Origin: CAVXNB01 sp963763085
GTDB lineage: Bacteria > Actinomycetota > Acidimicrobiia > Acidimicrobiales > Bog-793
Length of the DNA: 64,000 nucleotides
NCBI GenBank assembly: GCA_963763085.1
Contig: CAVXNB010000004.1
Coordinates: 1,610,498 to 1,674,497 of the forward strand
Direction of reading: 5' to 3'
Part shown: one piece after another, positions 19,385 through 29,431 of the stretch
Numbering within the stretch: the first letter of the stretch is position 1
How the letters are laid out: the number at the start of each line of letters is the position of its first letter
Made by a program: the position numbers and the translations under genes
The notes under the pieces: generated by a model
The model's input: only the letters and a program-made list of their open reading frames with translations
What the model was told of the DNA's origin: nothing
Database searches by the model: none

Positions 19385-20476
19385 TCAGTCTGGGGCGTTC
19401 CGCAGCCGGACAATCCGGGAGGTCAGCTCGCTCAAGGGCTCCAATCCCTCGAAATGCCGCAGGCACTCGTCCACCATGAGGGAAAAGAAGCGACGCCGGC
19501 TCTCCGCTGTGACCCCGGCGATGTGGGGGGATAAGAAGACATTTGGTAGGTCAAGGAGCGGCGAGTCGGGTGGTAGCGGCTCGGGGTCGAACACGTCCAG
19601 GCACGCGACGATGTCGCCGCGCAGCAAGCGGGTCAAGAGCGCAGGGCTGCTGACCACCTTGCCACGAGAGACGTTGACGAAGACGCACCCGGGTCTGAGC
19701 CGGTTGATCTCGTTCGCCCCGAGCATCCCCTCCGTCGCGGTGGTCCATGGAACCAGGACGAACACCACATGGCACTCGAGGACCGTGCTCAGTGGCCCGA
19801 ACTGGACTCCATAAGGCTCTGCCAACTCTCTCGAGACGAAGGGGTCGAAGACGCGCACGTCGACCTGAAAGGGCCGCATGAGCTCGACGAGGTGACGCCC
19901 AACGTGGCCGAAGCCGATCAGGCCGATCCGCTTGTGGCTGAGCTCAGCGCCGTCATAGCCCAGGCCCGACCGCTCGCCCAGGGGTACCACGGCATCCTCG
20001 TGCGCGATCATCCGGCGGAAGGTTGCTCCGGCGTTGCGCAAACCAACGAGGGCAAGGCCGAGTGCCCACTCCGAAGTCGGCCACGACGACCCGTGGCTCG
20101 TGTCGACCACTCGCACCCCCTGTCGTTGCGCCGCGTCGACGTCCAGGCGGTAACCGAAACGGTCTCCTTCGAGTTCTCCAAGGAGCGTCAGCAGGGGGGC
20201 CCGCTCGAGGACCGCCGAGCTGACGAAGGGAGCGCCGTGGCACACTACGAGGACGTTGAAGCCCGCGGCGAATCGAGCCAGCTCCGCCTCGGCCTCGGCA
20301 TCGCGAGGAGCCGGTGCCCCGAGGACGGAAGCAACCGAGAAGCACTCGTAGGAAAAGTCGGCGACCTCCTCCAGCCGGGCGATGTCCGCCTCACCGACAT
20401 AGTCCCGCCGCACGGATTCGTTGCACGCCAGCCCGACCTTGTGACGCTGTCCCGTGGAGCTCGAAGGGTCGTTCAT
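19385..20476 (-). CDS. D-isomer-specific 2-hydroxyacid dehydrogenase family protein
   Basis: An intact 363-residue NAD(P)-dependent dehydrogenase. The Rossmann motif is KRIGLIGFGHVGRHLVELM (about residues 182-200). NVSRGKVV carries the substrate-binding Arg region, DVFDPEPLPPDSPL is the family signature, and SPHIAG has the catalytic His. It overlaps the dehydratase gene upstream by four bases (ATGA) and is the last gene of a minus-strand operon starting at 24805. It would reduce a 2-keto acid or oxidise a hydroxy acid made by the dehydratases; the exact substrate is unknown. Confidence 0.9.
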   Translation of the reverse strand: MNDPSSSTGQRHKVGLACNESVRRDYVGEADIARLEEVADFSYECFSVASVLGAPAPRDAEAEAELARFAAGFNVLVVCHGAPFVSSAVLERAPLLTLLGELEGDRFGYRLDVDAAQRQGVRVVDTSHGSSWPTSEWALGLALVGLRNAGATFRRMIAHEDAVVPLGERSGLGYDGAELSHKRIGLIGFGHVGRHLVELMRPFQVDVRVFDPFVSRELAEPYGVQFGPLSTVLECHVVFVLVPWTTATEGMLGANEINRLRPGCVFVNVSRGKVVSSPALLTRLLRGDIVACLDVFDPEPLPPDSPLLDLPNVFLSPHIAGVTAESRRRFFSLMVDECLRHFEGLEPLSELTSRIVRLRNAPD

Positions 20477-21603
20477 CTGATCGCCACCGAACCATCCTCA
20501 CGCAAGGCTGTCTGGGAGAGGTCGACGGAACGCGGCGGGTGCCGGGCGAGGCCGGCGTCGTTGAGCTCGATCCCGATCCCCGGACGATCGGGGGCGAGCA
20601 GGTACCCGTCGCGCACCTCGATCACATGATCCACGACGTCCGACCACTGAGGGCCGTTCTGGGGTAGGTGCTCCTGGAGCTCCCAGTTCGGTACGCACAT
20701 ACCCAACTGCACGGCGGCAGCCACCGCGACCGGACCGGAGGGAACCGCGTGGGGGAGGATTCCGGCGTGGAACGACTCCGCCAGCGCACAGATCTTCCTC
20801 ACATGGGTGATGCCACCGGCGATCCCGACGTCGGGTCGGACATAAGCAATGCCGGGTCGTTCCAGGTAATCGGCGAACTCCCATATTGTCGTGCTGCGCT
20901 CGCCTGCCGCGACAGGGAGGGCCACCTTGGCTGCAAACGCGCGAAGCGCCGCGATGCTGTCGGGGGGTATCGGGTCCTCCACGAATAACGGCCGGAAGCG
21001 AGTCAGCTCACCGCTCAGGAGAACGGCGTCCCCAGAGGTCATGTTGCGGTGCAGCTCCACTCCGAGATCGATGTGCCATCCCACGGTTTCGCGGACGGCC
21101 GCGAAGCGGGCCACGAGGTCGTCGATGCGGGCGGCTTGGCGCATCAGGTGGTGCTCGTTCTGGAAGAGGAGGATCTTGAGGGCGCCGTAGCCTTCGTCAT
21201 CGACAGCGTGGCGAGCCTCCTCGACCAGCGTCTCGGTTGACCCTCCCTCGAGCACCTTCATCGCACGAACCGCCCGCCGAGCCCGACCACCCAGTAGCTG
21301 CCAGACTGGAACCTCGAAGTGTTTGCCCTTCAGGTCCCAGAGGGCTTGGTCGACGGCGCTAATGGCACTCGTCACGGCCATCCCGCGAAAGCTGAGGGCA
21401 CGATACAGCGCGAGCCAGTGATGCTCGACATCGAACGCGTCGCGACCCTGCAGGTATTCGCCGATCGATCGAACGATCTCGGACACAGCGGTTGGCCATC
21501 CGAAGAACGTGGACTCGCCGACTCCCGAAGTGCCGTCATCGCCGACGACACGCGCATAGCAGGAATTGCCGGCAGGAATGGCTTCGACGGACGATATGCG
21601 CAT
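20473..21603 (-). CDS. Enolase-superfamily sugar-acid dehydratase (mandelate racemase/muconate lactonizing group)
   Basis: An intact 376-residue protein. The N-terminal capping domain covers about 1-115. The barrel carries the metal ligands in HIDLGVELHRN (Asp), FVEDPIPPDS (Glu) and AAGERSTTIWEF (Glu). RPDVGIAGGITHVRKI and ILPHAVPSGP give the remaining active-site positions. This arrangement, with His in LGVELHRN, is like D-gluconate/galactonate-type acid sugar dehydratases. It forms the second last gene of the operon, coupled to the hydroxyacid dehydrogenase. A second enolase-superfamily gene heads the same operon. Confidence 0.9.
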   Translation of the reverse strand: MRISSVEAIPAGNSCYARVVGDDGTSGVGESTFFGWPTAVSEIVRSIGEYLQGRDAFDVEHHWLALYRALSFRGMAVTSAISAVDQALWDLKGKHFEVPVWQLLGGRARRAVRAMKVLEGGSTETLVEEARHAVDDEGYGALKILLFQNEHHLMRQAARIDDLVARFAAVRETVGWHIDLGVELHRNMTSGDAVLLSGELTRFRPLFVEDPIPPDSIAALRAFAAKVALPVAAGERSTTIWEFADYLERPGIAYVRPDVGIAGGITHVRKICALAESFHAGILPHAVPSGPVAVAAAVQLGMCVPNWELQEHLPQNGPQWSDVVDHVIEVRDGYLLAPDRPGIGIELNDAGLARHPPRSVDLSQTALREDGSVAIR

Positions 21604-21661
21604 GATCTCTTCGCTCCTCGCGATCAGTGCCCGCCTGGGCGAGCCACTGCGGCAGTGGCGT

Positions 21662-22177
21662 TCAGCCCGCAGTCGGAGGGTAGTAGACGAACTCCGGCTC
21701 GATCCGGACCCGCGGAGCCTCGATGAGCTCTACGATCATTGATATGCCAGGCGCTCGGAAATAGGCGAAGGCTCCGTCCCCCTCAACACCGAACCCCCGA
21801 GCGCTCTGCAGTGGAACGAATCCTGCCCTGAGCGCTTCAGCGACGGCTTGCTCGTGATCCGCTACGTACTTGCCGACATGGTGCAGGCCCTCGCCGTGGT
21901 CCGCGAGGTGGTCGGCAAAAATGCTCGGCCCATCTAGCGGCTCCACCAGCTCGAACTGCAAGTCCCCTTGCCATGCGAGCGCGTGGCGGAGCGAGAACTC
22001 GGCCTCTTCACCGTGGTATCTCATTTCTTTGAGTAGGGACGGCTCGAGCCGGTAACCGGTCCATGGGCCGACGCCGAGGAGGTCGGCCCATCGTCTCACT
22101 GCTTCGTCCAGGTCTTCGACTACTACCGCGCACTGCTTGAAGGGTGGCGCGAGAAACGGGGACGGTTTCTGGCTCAT
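21662..22177 (-). CDS. VOC (glyoxalase/dioxygenase fold) family protein
   Basis: A 171-residue single-module VOC protein. FKQCAVVVEDLDEAVRRWAD is the first beta-alpha unit. GEGLHHVGKYV carries a likely metal His and MIVELIEAP a metal Glu. Such proteins bind a divalent metal and act as isomerases, epimerases or lyases. Its start overlaps the stop of the Gfo/Idh/MocA gene by four bases, so it belongs to the sugar-acid operon. An epimerase or isomerase role is inference. Confidence 0.82.
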   Translation of the reverse strand: MSQKPSPFLAPPFKQCAVVVEDLDEAVRRWADLLGVGPWTGYRLEPSLLKEMRYHGEEAEFSLRHALAWQGDLQFELVEPLDGPSIFADHLADHGEGLHHVGKYVADHEQAVAEALRAGFVPLQSARGFGVEGDGAFAYFRAPGISMIVELIEAPRVRIEPEFVYYPPTAG

Positions 22178-23433
22178 GCGGCTCCGGTCGTGTCAGTGAG
22201 GAGGCCGAGCGCGAAGTCGACCGGTTGCTGTGCGTTTGAGACCGTGCCGGCCACAACCTCGTCTATGCGGACCGCAGCGCCACACGCCCGCGACTCGGCG
22301 ACCGCCCACACGCCAGCGACCGAGCGAAGGCCGGCTAGTCCGTCAACCTCTGGCGGCCGCCGGTCGAAAATGGCGTTGGCGAAGTCGTCGAGCTCGATGC
22401 CGATCGTTGCCGCGTCGACCTCGGCGAACGGCATTTGGTACTCAGTCCCCTCGGAGCCGAAGAAAGAGGCGGCTACTCCTTCGAGCTCGAAGCCGCCGAG
22501 CTCCTTCCTGAGTTCGGCACCGCTGAGCGTTCGATCCCCGAGCTGGACCACTACGGCGCCGCCGGAGCGATCCGGCGGGACGGTCATCGAACCGCGACGA
22601 CCATGCACGCTGCGCTGGACCCAACGGCGCCCCGGCCCGGATGGCAGATAGCACAGCTGGATCAGCACGCCGGACACCGCCCGATACAGGGCGACGAGGG
22701 AATCCTCGCCCGTCGCTCGAATGACGCCCGGCGAGGCTTCCTCGACCGCCGGCGATCGCCGGCGTCCCTGCCTGAAGCGCCCTCAAGCGGCTCGGCGACG
22801 AAGGCCGAGCCGAATACTTGTTCGAGTTCACCGTGGTAATAGGAGAAGATGTCGGTGTAGTGCACTCCCATATCGAGCGCGATCGCCCCGGACTCGCGGA
22901 TGTGGCGCCAGGGGCTGATGACCACGGCGTCGTCGCCGCCGACGTTCGCCTCGATCATGAGGTGCACTTCGCCGAGCATGCCTTGCTCGAGCACAGCTCG
23001 GGCGAGACGGTTCGGACCGTCCCTCCGGTAGTTCTCGGCGGTGGCAAGTACAGTGCCGGATCCAGAAGCAGCCTCGAGGATCATCCGGCAGGCCCTGACG
23101 GTGATTCCGAGCGGCTTCTCGCAGATGACGTGCAGGCCCGCCGTGAGCCCTGCAATGGCGACCGGATGATGAGCCGAGGGGTCAGTCACGACATCGAGCG
23201 CCTCGACGAGACCGCTAGCAATGAGCTCGGTGTGGTCGGAGAAAATCGCCGGCCGGTAGCCGAGGAGGTTCTCGACGACCTCAGCAGCCGCTTCTGCCAT
23301 GGCGAGACGTGGGTCGCACACGGCCGCGAGCTCGAAGCTCCCGGCTCCCACTCCGCGCGAGAGCGCGGTATGCCTGCACGTGGCGACGTCCCATACCTCC
23401 GCAACCGACGAGACCGACGGATAGACGACGCAC
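22174..23433 (-). CDS. Gfo/Idh/MocA family oxidoreductase, frameshifted
   Basis: About 420 residues after joining three frames. The GTG at 23433 follows GGAGG and gives RRLSVGLVGCGGMGRRHVQA, the NAD(P) Rossmann start. After a frame change near 23365 the protein continues ELAAVCDPRLAMAEAAAEVV and HVICEKPLGITVRACRM, the EKP catalytic-Lys motif. GAIALDMGVHYTDIF gives the family Asp/His. Another change near 22790 leads to DSLVALYRAVSGVLIQLCYL and the C-terminal sheet domain. Oxidises or reduces a sugar or inositol-like ring carbon; substrate unknown. Confidence 0.85.
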
Positions 23434-23459
23434 AGGCGGGCCTCCAGCCACACGACGGG

Positions 23460-23472
23460 TGAAACCTTTCAA
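23460..23472. promoter_or_regulatory. Dyad upstream of the Gfo/Idh/MocA gene
   Basis: TGAAACCTTTCAA, a near-perfect TGAAA/TTTCA dyad, lies 27 bases before the chosen GTG start. It shares the TTGAAA half-site with the elements near 25 kb and is a candidate LacI-family operator. Confidence 0.3.
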
Positions 23473-23649
23473 TCGGACTCCGCCATCATCGGGCCGTCAG
23501 CGCCGGACCGTCAAGCCGGCTGGTCTGCGCCAAGGTGGGGCTCCGAGCCGGAATCACACCACCGACAGGGATTTCTTGTCGAGATCGAGGTCCGATTTCC
23601 AGGATCTGGGCGACGACCGCCGCGGAAAGCAGAAGAGTGGCCGAGGTGC

Positions 23650-24805
23650 TCAGCTGGCCGCGGCAACAGATCCGTCAGCTCGCAGAAGTCCCTCGTCGGA
23701 AAACGGACGCTCGGCCACCGGAGCGACCGTTGCGTAGTCCTCGACGAGGCTGATGCCGAGGCCTGGCGACTCCGGGATCCCGCAGTAGCCGCCCCTGCGT
23801 ACGACTGTCGTGGCGATGGCAGCAGATCCCGATGTCTTGTCCTCGTCGAGGGGAAGGTACTCCATGGTCACGAGGTTCGGGATGGTGGTGCAGAGGTGAA
23901 GCGTCGGCGCCGTGAGGCGGGGCCGAGGAAGTTGTGGGGTACGACCCCGCAGTGATGCGCCTCGGCGATCGCCGCGATCTTCCGACACCCTGAGAGGCCG
24001 CCAGCGAGGCCGACGTCCGGCCGCACGAGAATCGAGACGTCGCGGGAGAGGAGCTCGTTGAACTCCCAAATCGAGCTCGAGCCGCTCCCCAGTGGCGATT
24101 GGTGAGTCGATGCGTTTGCAGATCTCCGCCTGCGTCTCGATCGAGTCGATCTGAATCGGGTCCTCGATGAAGAGCGGATGGTACTGCGCCAGGGCATTGC
24201 AGACAACGATCGCCTTAGTCGGGTCGAGCTTACGGTGGAGCTCAAAGATCAGATCGATCTCGTCTGCCGCCGGCCTCCCGTGCTGCGGCCGCCATCGAAC
24301 AAGCCGAGCTCGACGAGCCGGCTCATCGAGAAATCCTCGTAGCCATGCACGAGGGGGTCGAACTTCACGGCCGTGAACCCCTCGTCGACCGCCCAGTTCA
24401 CAGAGAGACACGATCTCGTCCGGAGTGCCGCCGCCGACGAGCGACGTGCAGCCGCACCTGGTCCCTGGTTCTGCCTCCGAGCAGCTCCCAGACCGGCACT
24501 TGCAGCGCCTTGCCCTTGATGTCCCAGAGGGCGAGGTCGATCGCCGAAACCGCAGCGGACAACAAATTGCCTCGGAAGGGCCGCACTCGGTAGCAGAGAT
24601 GCCAAAGGTGCTCGATCCGAAAGGGGTCGGAACCGATGAGCAGGGGGGAAAGCTCGTCCAGCACGCCAGCCACGCCCAGCGGGTAGCCGAAGCCTCCTGA
24701 CTGCCCAAGCCCAGTGACGCCATTGTCGGTTGTGAGGCGCACAAAAGTATGCTGCCCGGTTAGCTCGCAGCCGACCTGGAGCACCTCGACAGATGCGATT
24801 TTCAC
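23650..24805 (-). CDS. Second enolase-superfamily dehydratase, heavily frameshifted
   Basis: About 385 residues spread over several frames. The GTG at 24805 has GGAGGG eight bases upstream and gives the family start KIASVEVLQVGCELTGQHTF. The capping domain ends LWDIKGKALQVPVWELLGG. Later pieces include WAVDEGFTAVKFDPL (the Lys-x-Asp-like barrel strand), HPLFIEDPIQIDS (metal Glu), IATGERLE (metal Glu), LVRPDVGLAGGLSGCRKI and VVPHNFLGP (His). Frame changes occur near 24430, 24385, 24290, 24065 and 23930. All expected motifs are present in order, so I regard it as a working gene in poor sequence. It heads the catabolic operon. Confidence 0.82.
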
Positions 24806-25014
24806 GTACCCTCCGCTCTGGCCCTGTCTCTTCAGACGGTACTCCGGTCGGACGTGTCCGTGCGACACCGTTGGTGAGGCGGGCATTCGCCGCCGATGCC
24901 GTCAGCTCGTCGACCTCGCCTCTGCCGGTCGCGTCGCACCTTTGGCGCAGTTTCCGCGTACTTCGTTGTGATCGAGAAGGCCTTCAGAGCTGGTTTCAAG
25001 AAACTGGCCCTGCC

Positions 25015-25114
25015 CTCTTGACACGCTCGCTCGCGCTCCCTTACGGTCCTGTGAAGTTGAAACATTACAAAGTGGACCGGGGGGAGGTCCGGTGCAGAAC
25101 GTGGGGGGGACGAC
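25015..25114 (+). repeat. Promoter-operator repeat, copy 1
   Basis: Contains TTGACA (25018-25023) and TACGGT (25042-25047) with an 18-base spacer, then the operator-like GTTGAAACATTACAAA (25056-25071). The whole unit recurs 148 bases downstream with most bases kept. Confidence 0.75.
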
Positions 25115-25162
25115 GAGGAGTCTCACGGCTCCAATCGATTACACCTCAACAATCGGCGTAAA

Positions 25163-25262
25163 CCCTTGACACGCTCACGCACGCTCCGTTACGGTCCTGT
25201 TAAGTTGAAACATTACAACGTGGACAGGGGGGAAAGTCCATTGCTAAACGTGGGCACGACGA
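25163..25262 (+). repeat. Promoter-operator repeat, copy 2
   Basis: TTGACA (25166-25171), an 18-base spacer and TACGGT (25190-25195), then the dyad GTTGAAACATTACAAC (25204-25219). Spacing and order are identical to copy 1. It faces the binding-protein gene at 25452, leaving a leader of about 250 bases. Confidence 0.75.
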
Positions 25263-25451
25263 TTGAGGTGCCCCTCACGTCTGATCAGATGCTCGAACTG
25301 CTCGCGCCGACAGCCTCAGGTCTCGGTCTTGTGCGCGCGGCCGGGAGGGTGTGGTCAAGACGAGAGGCAGGCACTTCGTAGCGTGTCCACCGATGCCGGG
25401 GTTACTCGCCTCGCAAGGCCACGTCCCACTGGCTAACAAAAAGGAGATCCG

Positions 25452-26879
25452 ATGACAGTACTTCGCTCTCGCAGCGCAGGCCGCGAGAATCGTGAAGGCG
25501 GGGCGCACAAAAAGCTCCGTCTTGGCCGAATGACCACGTCTCTGGTGGGTGCTTGCGTCCTCGTGAGCGGTCTCACGATGGTCGCGACGGACGCGTCCGC
25601 GTCCAGTGCGCCAAAGAGCGCGGGCCTCACCGGCACCCTTAGCATGAACGTCTTCACCTTCACGACGCCTGTCATGAAGCCGGTGATCGCCGCGTTCGAA
25701 AAACTCCATCCTCACGTGCAAATTCGCCGTGGCCAACGTCGTCAACACGCCGAGCACGTATGTCCCGTTGCTGCAGACGGAGAGGCTGGCACGACAACGT
25801 GCCTGTGATCGACGAGACCTATGACGTCTTGACGCCGACGCTCGAGGTCGATGGACTCATTGCAGACCTCACGCCGGACCTCAAGGCCGGGAACCCGTAC
25901 CACCAGAGCTACTGGCTCAAGACATTCGAGTCGTCCTACATACCGCCGAAGGGGGCGCCATTCGGCGTCGGTCAGTCTTCGCGCTGGCAAACGAGGCAGA
26001 CGCCACTGTCATCATGTACAACAAGGACGAGTTCGCCAAGGCTGGCGTGCCGTTGCCGAAGAACGGCTGGACCTGGAACCAGATGCTCAATGATGCCGCG
26101 AAGCTCAAGGTCGGCTCCGGCGCTCGCAGACGCAGTACGGCATCTGTGAGCGCCCCGACTGGCAGGCCGAGTACAACCCGGTCTCAAGGCGTACGGCGTG
26201 ACGGCGTTCACTGAGAAAAAGGCGACCCTGGACACTCCGGCTGCCCTGAAGGCGTGGGAGCTCATGATCGACCCGATGCTGAACGGCGATGCCGTGCCGG
26301 AGGCACAGCAGCAGGCGAAGAACGGTTCGTCGGGATGCGAGCCCTTCTTCGAGTCGGGTCAGGCGGCGATGTCGATCGAGGTGCGTGGGAACCTGCCCGG
26401 CCTTATGCAGTCCATCGGGAACAAGTTCGAGTACAACGTCGTCCCGATGCCGTCGATCACCGGCGCGACGGCAAGCAGGTCGATCCCGACCGGTGGCGGC
26501 AGCCTCGGCTGGGCTCTCGCCCCGAACGCGGTGCACGGCAACCGTTCGCGCTCGCGTTCCTGCAGCTACCTGTACTCCGCCGAAGGGCCAGGCCGTCGCC
26601 GAGAAGACGTTCGGCGTCGTGCCGGCAGTCGCTTCGCTCAACGGACCGAACGCTCTCTGGCGGCAACTGACGGGGGGCCCGGCAAACAGCGAGGCCTACG
26701 TGATCGCCGCGAATACGGCGACGATCGCCCCGCAGACCCAGGGCACCGTGTTCACGCTCTCGAACACAGACATCCCGAATGCGGTCAGGCGGCGACCATC
26801 GGTGATCAAAGCCATCAAGAAGCGATGACCAATCTGCAGAGCGCAGATGGACGCCGCTTACAAGCGCCTGAACGGCTAG
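25452..26879 (+). CDS. ABC transporter extracellular sugar-binding protein, heavily frameshifted
   Basis: About 470 residues of the family 1 solute-binding fold. A long N-region and hydrophobic segment (TTSLVGACVLVSGLTMVATD) end in ASASS, a Sec-type signal without a clear lipobox Cys. Typical pieces follow in order: SMNVFTFTTPVMKPVIAAFE, DATVIMYNKDEFAKAGVPLP with NGWTWNQMLNDAAKL, WELMIDPMLNGDAVPEAQ, FFESGQAAMSIEVRGNLPG and PTGGGSLGWALAPNA. The frame shifts every 60-150 bases and the stop is at 26879 (MDAAYKRLNG). It follows the duplicated promoter and begins a binding protein-permease-permease operon. Confidence 0.87.
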
Positions 26880-26915
26880 CGCGCGGACGCAGCAAGCTGA
26901 GCTGCCGAAAGGTGA

Positions 26916-26947
26916 GAACGGCCGGCTCGAAGCTCAGCGGGCCGTTC
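26916..26947 (+). terminator. Stem-loop between binding protein and permeases
   Basis: GAACGGCC at 26916 pairs with GGCCGTTC at 26940, with a partly self-pairing loop of 16 bases. There is no U-tract, so it probably acts as an mRNA-stabilising or attenuating hairpin. Such hairpins lower permease expression relative to the binding protein in many ABC operons. Confidence 0.5.
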
Positions 26948-27019
26948 ACCCTCTCGTCGCTTGTAAGAGGAACTGAGATCCTCTCGCCGTCCTCCCGGAA
27001 GCCGAGGTGTGATCTCGTG

Positions 27020-27967
27020 GTGACGCAGATCCCGCAGATGCCGAACACAACCGTGGCGGCGAACGTTGCCGTCGGCCCCTGCGCCGCAGCGGCGCAGCGA
27101 CGGCCTCGCCGCGGCGCTGATGATCGGGCCGAACCTGATCCTGTTCACGGTCTTCGTCGTCGTCCCGGTCGTCGGCCGGCCTGCTGCTCAGCTTCACGAC
27201 CTGGGACATCACCAATGGGTTCCCGAAGTGGGTCGGGCTCGCGAACTATCGACGGATGTCCACGATCCGCTCGTCTGGCAAGTCCGTCAAGACGACCCTG
27301 AAGTTCATCGTTTTCGGCGTCGTGCCGACAGTGTTCATCGCGCTCGGCTGGCGATGCTGATCAACTTCCGTTTCCGCTTCGTCGCGTCGGTACGCTCGCT
27401 CTACCTCATCCCTGCGGCCATGTCGTTCGCCGCCTCGGCGGTCGTCTGGCGGTACCTCTTCCTGGACGGCCCTGGCTACGGTGTCATCGACTACATGCTC
27501 CCCTCGTTCGGGGTCACGCCGCCGGACTGGCTTGCGAAGCACGACCTGGGCGCTCCCGGCCCTCGACATCGTCACAATCTGGCTGAGCCTGCCCGATCGC
27601 GACCTGCTCTACCTTGCTGCCACTGCAGCGGATCCCGGACTCGGTGATCGAGGCGGCGATGCTCGACGGCGCCGGGCCTGGCCGGCGGGTGCGCTACATC
27701 ATCTGGCCGGGCGTGCGCTACATGACCCTGCTGGTGGCGATCATCTCGCTGCTCGCGTTCACGAACGGCTCGCTTCGACCTCGTGAACATCCTCACCAAG
27801 GGGGGCCGCTCTATGCGACGCAGACTCTGATCTACTACATCTATCGTCAACGGGTTCAGCTACGGGCTGTGGGGCTACGCGGCGGCGCTCTCGGTCCTCC
27901 AGATCGCGATCATCGGCGGGCATCCTGGTCCTCCTCCGGCTCCTTTCGAAGGTCGACGCGCCGATGA
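27020..27967 (+). CDS. Sugar ABC transporter permease (MalF-like), heavily frameshifted
   Basis: About 310 residues with the MalF-type pattern. Joined pieces read LAAALMIGPNLILFTVFVVV (first helix), SVKTTLKFIVFGVVPTVFIA, LYLIPAAMSFAASAVVWRYL and the ATPase-contact EAA motif IEAAMLDGAGPGRRVRYIIW. The final helices follow. Breaks occur about every 80 bases. The start is uncertain: GTG at 27020 or ATG at 27038. The stop overlaps the next start (ATGATGA). It imports sugar or sugar acid together with the next gene and, probably, the distant ATPase at 14734. Confidence 0.85.
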
Positions 27968-28806
27968 TGGTCTCCGACCGGCGCACCGCCGCTCGAGCCG
28001 GATCTTCTTCGCCACGCTCATCGGGCTGGTGCTCGCCGCGCCGCTCTTCTACATGATCGCCGGGTCGCTGATGTCGAACGACGCAGCTGTCGATCCAGCC
28101 GCCCCAGGTGATCCCGAACTCGTTGCACTTCGACAACTACTCCGACGGCTTCCGGGATCACGCAGGTAATCCAGCCGCGCAGCTTCCTGAACTCGGTGAT
28201 CTTCATCGTCTGCGCGGTCGGCCTGCAGTGGGCGTTGTGCATCAGCGGCGGCCTCGTGATCGCGAAGATGCGCTTCCGGGGGCGGACGCTGATCACGGCG
28301 ATGTTCGCGATCTCGCTGTTCATCCCGCTCGTCACGACCCTGATCCCCACCTTCGTCGTCACCTACAAGTTCGGCCTGATCAACACCTACCCCGGGTTGA
28401 TCCTCCCGATCGCGGCCCAGACCGGGTTCGGGACGCTGCTGTTCCGCCAGTACATCTCACCGATGCCGCGAGGAGCTGTTCGACGCCGCCCGCATCGACG
28501 GCGCGGGCTGGTGGGTGATCCTCCGCCGACTCGTGATACCGCTCGCGAAGCCCGCGACCGCGGCGTATCTGGCCATCTCTGTGCTGACCGCCTGGAACAT
28601 GTACCTGTGGCCGCTTGTCGCCGCGAAGGCGGTTCGCTCCAGGTGCTGACGCAGACTCTGGCGGTCGTCGGCACACGGGCCAGGGCAGGTGACGCCGCAG
28701 AACGTCATCTTCGCGTCCGTGGTGATCGTGACTTGCCGATGATCTCGTGTTCCTCTGCGTGCAGCCCGCCTTCGTCAGGGGCCTGGCCGGATCGGGCGTG
28801 GAGTGA
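27964..28806 (+). CDS. Sugar ABC transporter permease (MalG-like), heavily frameshifted
   Basis: About 280 residues. FFATLIGLVLAAPLFYMIAG is the first helix, GGLVIAKMRFRGRTLITAMF and SLFIPLVTTLIPTFVVTYKF are core helices, and ELFDAARIDGAGWWVILRRL is the EAA loop that docks to the ATPase. The last segment ends ...RGLAGSGVE before the TGA at 28804. Several single-base shifts interrupt it. It directly follows the MalF-like gene and completes the membrane channel. Confidence 0.85.
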
Positions 28807-28945
28807 CCATGCGAGCGATCATTGCTAGCCATGCACGTGCGATCGATCGGAGTAATCCGGGGCGCGAAAGAGATCTCGTCGAATGGCTTCGGCTCCCACG
28901 CAGCTATTGCTCATTCATATTTTCACGACCAATCCCAGGAGACCC

Positions 28946-29431
28946 TTGCCCGTCCGCTCCATCTTCCATGTCGGCTTCGTCGTGCGTGACCTCGATGCGA
29001 GCCTCCGCTTCTATTGCGACGGGCTCGGTCTCGTGCTGAGGCACCGGCAGCTCCAGCAAACGCCTACACGGCGAGCCTCGTCGGCTACCCGGACGCGGCT
29101 CTCGAGGTTGCCCAGTTCGTTCGGCGACGTGGAGCACCGCCCAGTCGGGTCACATCCTCGAGCTCGTCTGCTACGAGCGACCCCCGAGCAGGCGACGCCG
29201 ATGGCGAGCGGAACAGGCTTGGCGCCGGGCCATCTGGCGTTCGTCGTCGACGACATCCTCGAGCTCGCCGCGCGGCTACAGGTCCTTCGGGGCACGACTC
29301 GTCAACGAGCCCGTTCGAATCACCGAAGGGATCAACGCCGGCGGTTGGGCCGTCTACCTCCACGATCCTGACGGCGTGAACCTCGAGCTCGTGCAGCCCC
29401 GGCGCAACGATCGGAGGTCGAGCGTGGCTGA
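28946..29431 (+). CDS. VOC (glyoxalase fold) family protein, frameshifted
   Basis: About 155 residues. A TTG at 28946 follows AGGAG by four bases and gives PVRSIFHVGFVVRDLDASLR, the first VOC unit with its metal His. HILELVCYERPP, LAFVVDDILELAARL and VYLHDPDGVNLELVQP (metal Glu) follow in other frames. Breaks lie near 29055, 29120, 29180 and 29270. The end is uncertain because the frame runs into the following SDR gene. It is probably an isomerase or epimerase in the sugar-acid pathway. Confidence 0.72.

Larger units (their letters stand above)
24806..25451. other. Divergent control region of the sugar-acid island
   Basis: A 646-base gap between the catabolic operon (minus) and the transport operon (plus). 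It contains two copies of a 100-base promoter-operator unit and a perfect dyad GTTTC-AA-GAAAC at 24993-25004. No coding region with family resemblance is present. The last bases AAAAAGGAGATCCG form a strong ribosome site for the binding-protein gene. Confidence 0.7.

Noticed and set aside
25015..25262. CRISPR-like array
   Set aside because: Only two long units exist, with promoter elements inside and no spacers; no cas genes are present.
24793..25381. Several short frames in the 24.8-25.4 kb control region
   Set aside because: They run across the promoter-operator repeats and have no protein resemblance.
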